Source: Deltaproteobacteria bacterium (GTDB lineage: Bacteria; Desulfobacterota; Syntrophia; Syntrophales; JAAYKM01). Taken from it: 16,412 nucleotides of DNA. The stretch spans positions 1-16,412 of the forward strand of contig JAGVTI010000195.1 in NCBI GenBank assembly GCA_019136935.1, given 5' to 3'. The number at the start of each line of letters is the position of its first letter. The stretch's first letter is position 1. The notes beneath the pieces were generated by a model that made no database searches, was not told where the DNA came from, and was given only the letters and a program-made list of their open reading frames with translations. Shown here piece after piece: positions 1 through 7,712 of this stretch. The position numbers and the translations under genes are program-made.

Positions 1-212
1 AAATTCTTTACGCCCTTCCAGTGCTTTCTGCCCCAGGAGCAAAGATCCACTCAGGGCTTCCAGCACGTGCGGCCAGGGACGTGTTGCTCCGGAGTTTCTG
101 ATTATCACTCTTTCATTTTTGCTTGCGCTGCGCATCATGTCCGGTATGAGCCGGTCTGAAGCCCAGACGCCGATTACATACCGGCCCAGGCGCTGGCCCA
201 ACAAAATATCGT
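1..212 (-). pseudogene. rfbG: CDP-glucose 4,6-dehydratase remnant, truncated at the 5' end, running off the left edge
   Basis: Read on the minus strand in the frame whose last codon is bases 3-1, the sequence gives DRLIPDMMRS followed by IIRNSGATRPWPHVLEALSG and LLLGQKALEGRKEF. This matches the C-terminal half of CDP-glucose 4,6-dehydratase (family pattern DRLIPD...RNPxATRPWQHVLEPLxGYLLLAxKL), an SDR enzyme that makes CDP-4-keto-6-deoxyglucose for O-antigen sugars. The family's glycine-rich VIGGGDWA is reduced to VIGVWA, so about two codons are lost. There is no N-terminal half: recognisable sequence stops near base 178 and the upstream DNA belongs to rfbF. The 3' end is outside the window. 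I read it as a dead, deletion-truncated gene. The family call is fairly sure; the exact breakpoint is not. Confidence 0.68.
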
Positions 213-428
213 GGGTTTTTCCGTATTGGATCGGTGGACCTCGAAACTGTTCGTCAAAAGGTTGACGGTGACGTCTGAATTGTAAACGTAGTAGTTAAGA
301 AAATATTCCTTGATTAGGTAACTTTTATAGCCGACACGCCCTCTTTCTTGTCGGTCCTGAACAAAACGTACTGTACAAGGCTTTTGCTGCCTGGTGTACC
401 AAGAAATCCAGCAACCGGTAATATAGCA
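213..428 (-). pseudogene. rfbF: Glucose-1-phosphate cytidylyltransferase remnant
   Basis: On the minus strand, bases 335-213 translate as VGYKSYLIKEYFLNYYVYNS followed by DVTVNLLTNSFEVHRSNTEKP. This resembles the family block (L/C)GYKGYVIKEYFxNY...SDVT...NxxxVHxxxxEPWRVTLVDTG of RfbF, which makes CDP-glucose. It breaks off exactly where WRVTLVDTG should follow, and rfbG-like sequence begins within about 35 bases in another frame. Further upstream, around 428-390, a different frame gives ILPVAGFLGTP, a weak echo of the N-terminal VILAGGxGTRL nucleotide-binding loop; the roughly 40 residues between these blocks are missing. Two or more deletions plus frame changes mark it as a pseudogene. rfbF and rfbG are normally adjacent, which supports one ancestral locus. 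The 335-213 part is convincing; the upstream part is tentative. Confidence 0.6.
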
Positions 429-559
429 ATATCGGTGCCATATTACCGCATTAAATTGCCAGGTTGATTTCATGGAAGGAATGTGCGTCATGTGCCGCTT
501 TACAATACCACTACGTGAATCCCCTTAAAGTTTCCCGCAATTGTTCCGATAACCATTAC

Positions 560-1744
560 ATGGAAACGTACACCGCCGCCGACTTGCTTTTTTCCGCCAC
601 GACGCCCACGGTCGCCATGATGGACAACATCGCCGCGGGAGCCCTGGGGCGCGGCATCGATGCGTTCATGGCCAAGAATTACGATACGGCCGTCCGGGAA
701 TTCAGGCGCGCCGTTTCCCTGTCGCCTTATTCGGACAATGCCCTGAAAGCCTTCGAATACATGGCGAATGCCCTTGTCAGCGGCGGCAAGACCTCGGAGG
801 CAATGAAGGCTTATCGCCAGGCGATCAAGGTATTCCCTTCCGCCGACGGCCTGAACCTCAGCCTGGGAAATCTTCTGTTTTCAGAGGGGCGATACGAGGA
901 GGCATTGGAGCAGTACAAGACCGCCGTCAGAAAAAACACGGCGGTAAGTCAAAATTTCTACGCTCTCGGCCAGGGTTACCTGGCCCTGGAGCGCTACGAT
1001 GAGGCCGAAGCGCAATTCAAGGAGGTCATCCGGATGTCCCCCCGGGATTCCGGCGGGTATTACGCCCTGGGACAGACGTACCGGATGTCGGGCCGGTACG
1101 GCGAAGCGCAGGAACAGCTTGACCGCGCCCTGGCCATCAAAAAGGATTTCAGTTACGTCCATTTCGAGCTCGGGATGATCTACGCCAAACAGCAGCAAAT
1201 CGACAAGGCACGGGCGGAGTTGGACGTCATTTCCAAGGAGGCCCCGGATCTTTTCCCGGATCTGCAAAATGCAATAGACGAGAATTCCGCTCCAAGGTTC
1301 CTCCTGGCCTATATCGACAACCTCAACCTGGCCCTGCCGCCGGGGACCAAGGTGTCTTCCCTCGATTCGTCGCTGGCAGTGCCCGGCGCGAGCAGGAATT
1401 ACACGATGGACTTTGTCTTTGACAAGAACATGGACCCGTCCTCGGTCCGGAACATCGCCAACTGGAACATAAGCAGGTCCTCCAGTACCGGCACCGGGGG
1501 CCTTTACAACTGGGGGATGAAAGTCCCCTCGACGGAAATCAACCTGAATCCGATGCCGGTCGGCGTGGTTTATGATCCCGAACTCCTGACCGCCAAGGTC
1601 ACCTTCAAGATTACCCAGAACGCCTCCGGGGACGGCACCATCGACCCCTCCCACCTGGTTTTCAGGTTCCGGGGCACGGATGTCTACGGAAACGCCATGG
1701 ACCCGTCAAGAGATCAATACAACCGCATCTCGAAAATCGTTTAG
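560..1744 (+). CDS. TPR-repeat protein with C-terminal Ig-like domain
   Basis: A 394-residue protein of unknown specific role. Residues 30-233 form about six tetratricopeptide repeats, with typical signatures such as YALGQGYLALERYDEAEAQF and YYALGQTYRMSGRYGEAQEQ; these are helical protein-binding scaffolds. Residues 255-394 look like a beta-sandwich: FDKNMDPSSV followed later by DPSHLVFRFRGTD resembles SbsA/Big_5-type Ig-like domains of surface proteins. The start at 560 (METYTAADLLFS) was chosen because I recall related TPR proteins of Geobacter-type bacteria beginning with a very similar M-x-x-YTAxDLLFS. No good Shine-Dalgarno is visible, and an in-frame TTG at 464 would add 32 unlikely residues. 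There is no signal peptide despite the surface-like tail. It stands alone, facing a convergent gene. Confidence 0.8.
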   Translation: METYTAADLLFSATTPTVAMMDNIAAGALGRGIDAFMAKNYDTAVREFRRAVSLSPYSDNALKAFEYMANALVSGGKTSEAMKAYRQAIKVFPSADGLNLSLGNLLFSEGRYEEALEQYKTAVRKNTAVSQNFYALGQGYLALERYDEAEAQFKEVIRMSPRDSGGYYALGQTYRMSGRYGEAQEQLDRALAIKKDFSYVHFELGMIYAKQQQIDKARAELDVISKEAPDLFPDLQNAIDENSAPRFLLAYIDNLNLALPPGTKVSSLDSSLAVPGASRNYTMDFVFDKNMDPSSVRNIANWNISRSSSTGTGGLYNWGMKVPSTEINLNPMPVGVVYDPELLTAKVTFKITQNASGDGTIDPSHLVFRFRGTDVYGNAMDPSRDQYNRISKIV

Positions 1745-1807
1745 AATGGACGGCGGCCCCACAAGTATTGATGAGGCCGGAAAAAGTCGGCCAAGCCGAC
1801 AGGACGG

Positions 1808-1837
1808 ATTCCGGGCCGCGCTGCGCCTGCCCGGAAT
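1808..1837. repeat. Short inverted repeat, ATTCCGGGC family, between convergent genes
   Basis: ATTCCGGGC at 1808-1816 and GCCCGGAAT at 1829-1837 are perfect reverse complements around a 12-base loop. The hairpin lies between the stop of the TPR gene and the stop of the MEMO-AMMECR1 gene. It is related to the element at 11406-11442. It could act as a bidirectional transcription-ending structure, but no T-tract follows it, so I call it a dispersed palindromic repeat. Confidence 0.6.
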
Positions 1838-1854
1838 AACAGGCAACGATGCGC

Positions 1855-3411
1855 CTACTTGAACTCCCCTTCGTGGAAAACGATGGCCTGGAAGGTGGAA
1901 AACTGGGCGCCCTCGCGCCAGCTCCCCGCGGTCAGGCCCGCCTTCATGCTCAGGTGGTCGAGCATCGTGTCCCGGTCCCAGCCCTGCTCGGGCGCCACCT
2001 GGGGGAGAAAGACCGCCGAGTGCCCGTCCTTGCTGAGGACGACCCCGTCACGCCCCACGACGATGTCCTCATAGCCGGAAACGGGTTTCATGGGGGTCAG
2101 GACGGAGATCTCGATCTCCAGGTCCTTCAATTCGGAAGCGTTGACCGGAGAAAAACGTGGATCCTGGAAAGCGGACTGCAGGGCCATAACCCCCACCAGT
2201 TTCCCCAAGGCCGCGTCGGGAACGAGCCGCCCGATGCAGCCCCTCAACTGCCCCCGTTTCTTGAGGGTCACGAAGACGCCGCGGGGCTGCTGAAGCAGGG
2301 GGGCGAAACCCCGCGCCAGGGGAACGGTCTGGGTGGTCAGGTAACGGGTGATCGCCTCCCGGGCAAAGGCCAGCAGGGCCTTCTTGTCCTCCGGCCGCAG
2401 ATTCGTTTCGGCCGTAACGGGCACCGGGCGCTCCAGGGAACGTGAATCGATCCGTTCTTTCTCTCCCGTCAGGACCACGGCGCCATAACCGACGACCCGA
2501 TTCTGCTCCCCGATGATCGTATCCCCCGAATGGGCGTAACTGATCACCCGTCCTCCTTCGGCCCCCAGGGCCGCGGCGGCGGCCATGGCCGTCATGATGG
2601 GGCCTTCCCCGCAGGCGCAGGTATGGAGGTTCGGCAGGCGACGGCTCATCTGTGCCTGGATGGTATCCTGAAAGAGGCGCGTATCGAGGGTAATGACGGC
2701 GTCCAGGACGGGCAGATCGGATGAGACGGCGTTCCGGGACGACGGATAATGGGAAAGATCGGAACTCGCCACGATCAGGGCGCGGCGGTTTTTCAAGACC
2801 TTCCCGAGTGCCTGGCCCAGGCGCGTGCAGAGGGCCCGGTCGGGAGTGCCGATCAGCACCGGAACAATTTTGGCCTTGGGGAAAACGACCTGGACAAAGG
2901 GAACCTGCACCTCGATGGAATGCTCGGCGGCATGCACACCCTTATCGGCGACGCAGTCCTGGTCTTCCCGCAACAGCTCGGAGTTCACATCCTGATCGAT
3001 TTCGGCAATACCCAGGGGAGTCCGGAATCCCCGCCCCGGGTAGAGGCCGGCCTTCCGGAACCCCGCCGCCGCGTGATTCGTCCCGAGAATGACGACGACA
3101 TCGTAGTGCTGATTCCCTGCCTGGTTGTAGCCGTCGGCGGCAACCTGGCCGGAATAGATATACCCCGCATGGGGCACGATCAGGGCAACGGGTTTCCTGA
3201 CCTCCGGCGGCACGGCGTCTTCGAGATACTTTTCGATCCCCAGCCGCAACGCCTCAGGCGAATCGGAATAAAACTGCCCTGCCACGGCAGGAGAACGGAC
3301 CTCTCCTGACGCACCTCTGCATTCTTCAATCATCACGGCACCCCCTAATAAAAAAATCCCCAGGACAAACGCCCCAATCCATTTTCTCCTGTCCATCACG
3401 GGCCGCCTCAT
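1855..3411 (-). CDS. AmmeMemoRadiSam system proteins B and A fused (MEMO1-AMMECR1), exported
   Basis: 518 residues with two complete domains. Residues about 38-316 are a MEMO1-like domain of the extradiol-dioxygenase fold, with its conserved positions visible: PHAGYIYSG (H81), LGTNH (H113), AEHSIEVQVPF (H164), SSDLSHY (H221) and CACGEGP (C265/C267). Residues about 335-518 are an AMMECR1 domain with the hallmark LRGCIG (389-394). The N-terminus (MDRRKWIGAFVLGIFLLGGAVM...CRGA) is a signal-peptide-like or membrane-anchor segment, so both domains are probably outside the cytoplasm. An alternative ATG at 3396 (MDRRK) is equally plausible. The start lies 6 bases after the stop of the radical SAM gene, so the two are co-transcribed. 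The three families co-occur so regularly that they are named as one system, but its reaction is not established to my knowledge. Confidence 0.9.
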   Translation of the reverse strand: MRRPVMDRRKWIGAFVLGIFLLGGAVMIEECRGASGEVRSPAVAGQFYSDSPEALRLGIEKYLEDAVPPEVRKPVALIVPHAGYIYSGQVAADGYNQAGNQHYDVVVILGTNHAAAGFRKAGLYPGRGFRTPLGIAEIDQDVNSELLREDQDCVADKGVHAAEHSIEVQVPFVQVVFPKAKIVPVLIGTPDRALCTRLGQALGKVLKNRRALIVASSDLSHYPSSRNAVSSDLPVLDAVITLDTRLFQDTIQAQMSRRLPNLHTCACGEGPIMTAMAAAAALGAEGGRVISYAHSGDTIIGEQNRVVGYGAVVLTGEKERIDSRSLERPVPVTAETNLRPEDKKALLAFAREAITRYLTTQTVPLARGFAPLLQQPRGVFVTLKKRGQLRGCIGRLVPDAALGKLVGVMALQSAFQDPRFSPVNASELKDLEIEISVLTPMKPVSGYEDIVVGRDGVVLSKDGHSAVFLPQVAPEQGWDRDTMLDHLSMKAGLTAGSWREGAQFSTFQAIVFHEGEFK

Positions 3412-3417
3412 CCATGT

Positions 3418-4662
3418 TTATGCCCATACCCCGGCGATCTTCTCTCCGCAGAAAAGGCACCGGCCGTTTTTCAGGTGAATTTCTTCGACGAAGAAACTGT
3501 TTCTTTTAATTACCACCTTTCGGCAGCGGGGACAATAGGTGTGGTTTCCGGGGTGATCCGGCACGTTTCCCACGTAGGCATAGCGAATCCCCTTGTCCAT
3601 GGCCATTTGCCGGGCCCGCTCCAGGGTCGCAACGGGGGTGGGCGGCAGGTTCAGGAGCTGGTAATCAGGATGAAACCGGGTGAAATGGATGGGCACATCC
3701 GGCCCGATTTCACCGGCCACCCAGTCGCAGAGGCCCTTCATCATTTTATCCGAATCGTTGAGGGTCGGCACGACCAGGTTGACGATTTCCAGGTGCACCC
3801 GGCTTCGCGCCACCTGGCGAACGCTCCGGAGAACCGGCTTCAGCTCCGCTCCGCACACCTTCCGGTAGAAATCGGGGCTATAGCCCTTGAGGTCTATCTT
3901 GATCGCGTCCAGGCTTTCGCACATCTCCGAAAGGGGCGCCTCGTTCATGAAACCGCAACTGACGAGAACGGACCGGCGACCCTCCTTTTTCGCCAGGCGG
4001 GCGATGTCCAGCAGGTATTCCGTGAACACCGTCGGTTCGTTGTAGGTGAACGCGATGACCGGCGATCGGCGATCCAGGGCGGCCCGGACCACCTTCCGGG
4101 GAGAAACGTAAGTACCGGTGTGATCTTCCGGCGTGGACTGGGATATCTCCCAGTTCTGGCAGAACTTGCAGCGGAAGGGACAACCCGCCGTGGCCAGGGA
4201 AAAGGCATCCGCCCCCGGCAGAAAGTGATAAAAAGGCTTTTTTTCGATGGGATCGACGTGAACCGCCACGGGGCGGCCGTAGACGAGGCTGCGCAACTCG
4301 CCGCCGATGTTTATCCGGGCGCGGCAACGTCCCCGTTCTCCCTCCCGGATGACACAACTCTGGGCGCACAGGAGGCACTGGACAAAATTTTCACGGTGCC
4401 GATAGGCGCCGCCGATCCTCTTTTCCTCCGGCAAATGGCAGGCCGCGCAGTCGGCGCCGGCCAGGCTCGGCGACGTCCAGTAGCGGGCCCGCGGCGCCGT
4501 GCGGATGAGTTCCCCACGAAAATCTCCGGCAAAAGCAACCCCACCGGGGCCGCTCTTCAAAAAGCTCCATGTCCCGTGCAAAAGGGGCGGAAACAGGGCC
4601 ATCCCCGCCAGGCAGGGGGCACATCGCCATGCGGTTTTCAGCAGGTCACGCCGTGAAAGCAT
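3418..4662 (-). CDS. amrS: AmmeMemoRadiSam system radical SAM enzyme, with Tat-type signal
   Basis: 414 residues. The radical SAM cluster motif is C161-x3-C165-x2-C168 (CPFRCKFCQN), preceded by the family landmark VYGRPVAVHVDPIEKKPFYH and by a cysteine cluster C96-x2-C99-x3-C103...C113. The C-terminus carries a zinc-ribbon-like C377-x2-C380...C402-x2-C405. Two unusual features are visible at the N-terminus. SRRDLLK followed by a hydrophobic stretch looks like a twin-arginine export signal, and C72-A-A-C75-H76 is a CxxCH motif of the kind that binds c-type heme. The ribosome site is strong (AAAGGAGG, 7 bases before ATG). The gene is first in a two-gene operon with the MEMO1-AMMECR1 fusion, which also appears exported. 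Substrate and product are unknown. Confidence 0.9.
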   Translation of the reverse strand: MLSRRDLLKTAWRCAPCLAGMALFPPLLHGTWSFLKSGPGGVAFAGDFRGELIRTAPRARYWTSPSLAGADCAACHLPEEKRIGGAYRHRENFVQCLLCAQSCVIREGERGRCRARINIGGELRSLVYGRPVAVHVDPIEKKPFYHFLPGADAFSLATAGCPFRCKFCQNWEISQSTPEDHTGTYVSPRKVVRAALDRRSPVIAFTYNEPTVFTEYLLDIARLAKKEGRRSVLVSCGFMNEAPLSEMCESLDAIKIDLKGYSPDFYRKVCGAELKPVLRSVRQVARSRVHLEIVNLVVPTLNDSDKMMKGLCDWVAGEIGPDVPIHFTRFHPDYQLLNLPPTPVATLERARQMAMDKGIRYAYVGNVPDHPGNHTYCPRCRKVVIKRNSFFVEEIHLKNGRCLFCGEKIAGVWA

Positions 4663-4751
4663 GGGTTCCCCTCCTTTACGCCGTAAAAAGCCGGCCGGTT
4701 ATCCAAGAAACGCCTGTCAAGGCGTCTTCCCAAATCACCAACCATGATAAA

Positions 4752-4771
4752 CCCGTAAAAAGCCCGTTTTC
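4752..4771 (+). repeat. Short dispersed repeat, GTAAAAAG[C/T]CCGTTTTC type, copy 1
   Basis: CCGTAAAAAGCCCGTTTTC here matches TCGTAAAAAGTCCGTTTTC at 14810-14828 with two differences over 19 bases, in the same orientation. Both are in non-coding DNA upstream of minus-strand genes. A shorter core, CCGTAAAAAGCC, also occurs at 4681-4692. This is probably the edge of a dispersed intergenic repeat family. Confidence 0.5.
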
Positions 4772-4845
4772 CCCGCCCCTTGCGACACAACCCTTCAAGG
4801 AAAATGCACTGTAAATGGACCCCGGATCAGGAGGCTGTGTCGCAT

Positions 4846-4926
4846 GTCATTCTGAGGCGTCAGCCGAAGAATCTCGTCCTCTTAGCATATCGTTATGATT
4901 CAATTCTTCGCTCCGCTCAGAATGAC
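4846..4926. repeat. MITE- or REP-like inverted-repeat element
   Basis: The left arm starts GTCATTCTGAGGCG and reaches CGAAGAAT. The right arm runs ATTCTTCG through GCTCAGAATGAC. GTCATTCTGAG pairs perfectly with CTCAGAATGAC at the outer ends, and CGAAGAAT with ATTCTTCG further in, giving an interrupted long hairpin about 81 bases across. Similar GTCATTCTGAG...CTCAGAATGAC elements are familiar as multi-copy intergenic repeats in several bacterial groups. It carries no coding capacity. Placed after the phosphoesterase gene, it may also end transcription. Confidence 0.7.
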
Positions 4927-4999
4927 CTCGAATATAAACCGGGCATTACGACACCGCCTCCTGGCCCGGGATGACCGGTCTCCGGCTCCCCGGCGGAAA

Positions 5000-6694
5000 T
5001 CACGCCTTCTCCGTTGTCTCCCCGTCGGCCTTCATCCGGAGGTAGGTCTGCACCTTGTCACGGACCGAATCGGGAAGCTTGATGCCCAGGTGCCTCAGCC
5101 TCTTCTCGTACTTTTCGAAGGAACGGGTGTGCTGGGAGGTGTTGATGAAGATCTGCAAATACGACCGGATGCTTCCTTCCAACTCCCTGCGGAATTCCAT
5201 GTCCCGGTTCAGCATATCCTCCACCGGCGCGAGGGCGCGGTAATTGATCGGGCGGCAGATGGCCCGGTAGGCGACAAAGCGCTGGAGAATGTCGGATTCG
5301 TAATTTTTTTCCCGGATGGCCTGTTCCACGACGTTGAGATTGATGCAGTCCATGATCTGGAAATCGTATTCGCCGCCGATAATGTCCTGGATGGCCCGCT
5401 TCGCTCCCTGGTAGCGTTCGCACTGGTTGAACTCCTTGTCGCATCCTTCGATGCAGCGGACATAAAGAACGAAGTCGATATCCGATCCCTGCTGGGACAG
5501 GCCCATATTCACCGAACCCATGACGTCCATGGCGATATCCTGCTGGATCTGCTGGTCAAACCGCAGGGTCACCTCCTCCAGCTGCTCCAGCCGTTCATCC
5601 GTCTCCACTGTCTGGAAAGACCGGTAAAAGTTTTTGATATCGTTATACAATTCAAATTCCGGAATATGAGAATATTTTTCCACCCGGGCATCGTAGTTTT
5701 TCCCCAACCGATGCGCCCGGTAACGTTCCTCATCGACGATCCGTTCCTGCCATTTGCCGTCCCGCCGGACGTATTCGGCGATATCCCGAATCTTTTCTTC
5801 CACGAGTTTCCGGTACAGGATATGCTTGATTTCCCGTCCCTCCATCTCGATCTGGTAGAAGAATCCCCCTTCGGCCACCCGTCCGGAAATTTCCGTCACC
5901 TCGCCTAAAATGGACGGGTTCATGTAAACGGTCCCCTGGGACTCCTGGACCCCCCACTCGTTGTGGACATGACCGGACAGGCACATCAGTACGTCATGAC
6001 GGTCGCCGTAGGCCCGAAGCGCCGGTGAGCCTGAGGTCCCGTAGGTGGTGATCCGGTCCCGGATGCCGTGGGCGGGCTGATGGACCACCAGGATATCCGG
6101 CGTGCTGGTCCTGAAGAACTGGTACATCTCGTTTTTTTCGATGTCGACGCCGATGCCGGCGTTGTGGTGGATGACGTATTTCTCCGGCACCCCCGGCGTC
6201 CAGAGATCGGCCCCGCCGTAACCGGCGATTCTCAACCCGCCGACATCATAGTAATGCAGATGCAGGTCCCGGCCGTGGAGAGCCGTGAACTTGAGGTTCA
6301 TGTCGTAGTTGCCCGGCAGGCAGTACACCTTCGGTCCCTGCGTAACGGAGATCATGTTTTCCAGGACCCGGTACTTCTGTCGCATGACCCGCCGCGCCCG
6401 GTCCGTATACTCCTGGTACTTGTTGCCCTTGGCCCGGACCTCTTCCGAGATCTCGGTCGAATCCAGCAGGCTGTCGATGAAATCCTCGATATAGAGATCC
6501 TCCCGGTTCATCTTGCGGCGGAGACCGTGGAAGAAGGTCTGGAGCTCATGGTAGTTCATGGCCGTGTTCATCGTATAGAAGGGGATGTCGATGAGATCCC
6601 CGGCAACGATGTAGAGATCGGCCTCGGCCTGCTCCAGAAGGATTTTGACCCGCTCGAAATAGCCATGGACATCGGTCGCGAAAATGATTCTCAT
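5000..6694 (-). CDS. Metallophosphoesterase fused to a nucleotidyltransferase domain
   Basis: 564 residues. Residues 1-290 are a calcineurin-like phosphoesterase with its metal-binding motifs in order: D8-x-H10 (ATDVHGY), G32-D33 (AGDLID), G128-N-Y-D (PGNYD), H205 (VVHQP) and G241-H-V-H-N (SGHVHN). After a charged linker, residues about 365-480 show a DNA-polymerase-beta-type nucleotidyltransferase signature: G393-S394 followed by S404-D405-I-D407 (MGSVNMG...GSDIDFVLY), with D444 or D449 (YDFQIMD) as a candidate third carboxylate. A helical tail follows (about 490-555). Substrates are unknown; nucleotide turnover or RNA/protein modification are open guesses. A strong GGAGGAGGT ribosome site precedes the ATG, and the gap to the glk stop is 25 bases, so it is the third gene of the cutA-glk operon. 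The phosphoesterase half is certain; the transferase half is likely. Confidence 0.87.
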   Translation of the reverse strand: MRIIFATDVHGYFERVKILLEQAEADLYIVAGDLIDIPFYTMNTAMNYHELQTFFHGLRRKMNREDLYIEDFIDSLLDSTEISEEVRAKGNKYQEYTDRARRVMRQKYRVLENMISVTQGPKVYCLPGNYDMNLKFTALHGRDLHLHYYDVGGLRIAGYGGADLWTPGVPEKYVIHHNAGIGVDIEKNEMYQFFRTSTPDILVVHQPAHGIRDRITTYGTSGSPALRAYGDRHDVLMCLSGHVHNEWGVQESQGTVYMNPSILGEVTEISGRVAEGGFFYQIEMEGREIKHILYRKLVEEKIRDIAEYVRRDGKWQERIVDEERYRAHRLGKNYDARVEKYSHIPEFELYNDIKNFYRSFQTVETDERLEQLEEVTLRFDQQIQQDIAMDVMGSVNMGLSQQGSDIDFVLYVRCIEGCDKEFNQCERYQGAKRAIQDIIGGEYDFQIMDCINLNVVEQAIREKNYESDILQRFVAYRAICRPINYRALAPVEDMLNRDMEFRRELEGSIRSYLQIFINTSQHTRSFEKYEKRLRHLGIKLPDSVRDKVQTYLRMKADGETTEKA

Positions 6695-6719
6695 CGGTTA
6701 CGTGCACCTCCTCCGATCG

Positions 6720-7712
6720 TCAAGCCCCTCCCCGTTCCGAAAGCCAATGGGCCGCTCCCAGCAGGGCAGCCCTCGGCTCCAGGATGACATGGACGGGAAT
6801 CGTCTCCATCAGGTTTGACATGCGCCCCTTCCCGGCAAAGGACCGGGAAAACCCTTCCTCTTTCAGAAACGGGAGCACCCGCGGGGGAATGCCTCCCCCG
6901 ATATAGATCCCGCCGGTCGCCAGGACCTTGAGGGCGAGATTCCCCGCCTCGGCCCCGAGGACGGAGGCGAAAAAACGAAGCGTCCCGGCACAAAGCGGGC
7001 AGGCCTCACCCCCGCGCACGGCTTCCGCCACGATCAGGGGCGTGGGATCGTCCGCGCCCGCCAGGGCTTCCCGTAAGGCGGGCCCCTCCTCCTGTGGGAA
7101 CCGCTCCCGCAGGTGCCGGTAAATCATGGCGATTCCGGGACCGGAGCAGACCGTCTCATAGGAAACATGATCCTGCGTGCCCCTTAAAAACTGCCATAGA
7201 TCCCATTCTTCCTCGCTTCGCGGGGCGTAGTCCGTGTGGCCCCCCTCGGTTGCGAAGGCCCGCCAGCGGCCCCCGTCAGGAACCATGAAGGCCTCGCCCA
7301 ACCCCGTTCCCGGAGCGATGACCGCCCTGTTTCCACCCGGCTCGGCCCTGCCTTCCCGGAGGGTGAGGATCGCTTCTTTGTCCAGATGCGGCACCGCGGC
7401 AGCCGTGGCCAGGACGTCGTTGATCAGGGCGACCGATTCGAAACCCAGGATTTCACGCAGATGACGTTCATCGAGACGCCAGGGAAGATTTGTCAGCGCC
7501 GCCCGGCCTCCCGTAACGGGACCGGCCACCCCGAAGCAGGCCTTGTCGACGGCGCAGCCGGGCCGGGCGAGAAATTCCCGCACCATGTCCTCCAGGCTGC
7601 GGTAACCGCTGCTGGCAAAAACGGCCTCCCGCAGGGGTTCATGCAACGATCCTCCCGCCGGAAAGACCGCCAGGCGCGTTTTCGTTCCCCCGATGTCGCC
7701 GGCCAGGATCAT
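6720..7712 (-). CDS. glk: Glucokinase
   Basis: 330 residues of the bacterial Glk family, phosphorylating glucose with ATP to glucose-6-phosphate in the cytoplasm. Visible motifs are the N-terminal phosphate-binding GDIGGTKTRLAVF (5-17), sugar-binding N99-D100 (ALINDVLATAAAV), the second phosphate loop APGTGLGEAF (133-142), the E156-G-G-H159 region (ATEGGHTDYAPRS), and GGIYIGGGIPPRVLP near the C-terminus. The start at 7712 was chosen over an in-frame upstream position because AAGGAG lies 7 bases upstream and translation would begin right at the family's usual N-terminus. The ATG overlaps the cutA stop as TGATG, indicating translational coupling. Length is typical (about 320-335). Confidence 0.95.
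   Translation of the reverse strand: MILAGDIGGTKTRLAVFPAGGSLHEPLREAVFASSGYRSLEDMVREFLARPGCAVDKACFGVAGPVTGGRAALTNLPWRLDERHLREILGFESVALINDVLATAAAVPHLDKEAILTLREGRAEPGGNRAVIAPGTGLGEAFMVPDGGRWRAFATEGGHTDYAPRSEEEWDLWQFLRGTQDHVSYETVCSGPGIAMIYRHLRERFPQEEGPALREALAGADDPTPLIVAEAVRGGEACPLCAGTLRFFASVLGAEAGNLALKVLATGGIYIGGGIPPRVLPFLKEEGFSRSFAGKGRMSNLMETIPVHVILEPRAALLGAAHWLSERGGA

Larger units (their letters stand above)
4663..4999. other. Intergenic region, 337 bases, with dispersed repeats and no gene
   Basis: It lies upstream of the minus-strand radical SAM gene and downstream of the phosphoesterase gene. I see no convincing coding sequence. It contains an inverted-repeat element at 4846-4926 (listed separately) and two copies of a CCGTAAAAAGCC core (4681-4692 and 4753-4764). 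On the minus strand around 4727-4712 there is an ACGCC-TTGACA-GGCGT palindrome whose centre resembles a -35 box, but I find no matching -10 element at a normal distance. Confidence 0.6.

Noticed and set aside
464..559. TTG start at 464 for the TPR protein
   Set aside because: The extra 32 residues show no conservation I recognise, whereas METYTAADLLFS at 560 fits the usual start of related proteins.
3475..4656. 393-codon open frame opposite the radical SAM gene
   Set aside because: No motifs; the minus strand carries the CxxxCxxC enzyme.
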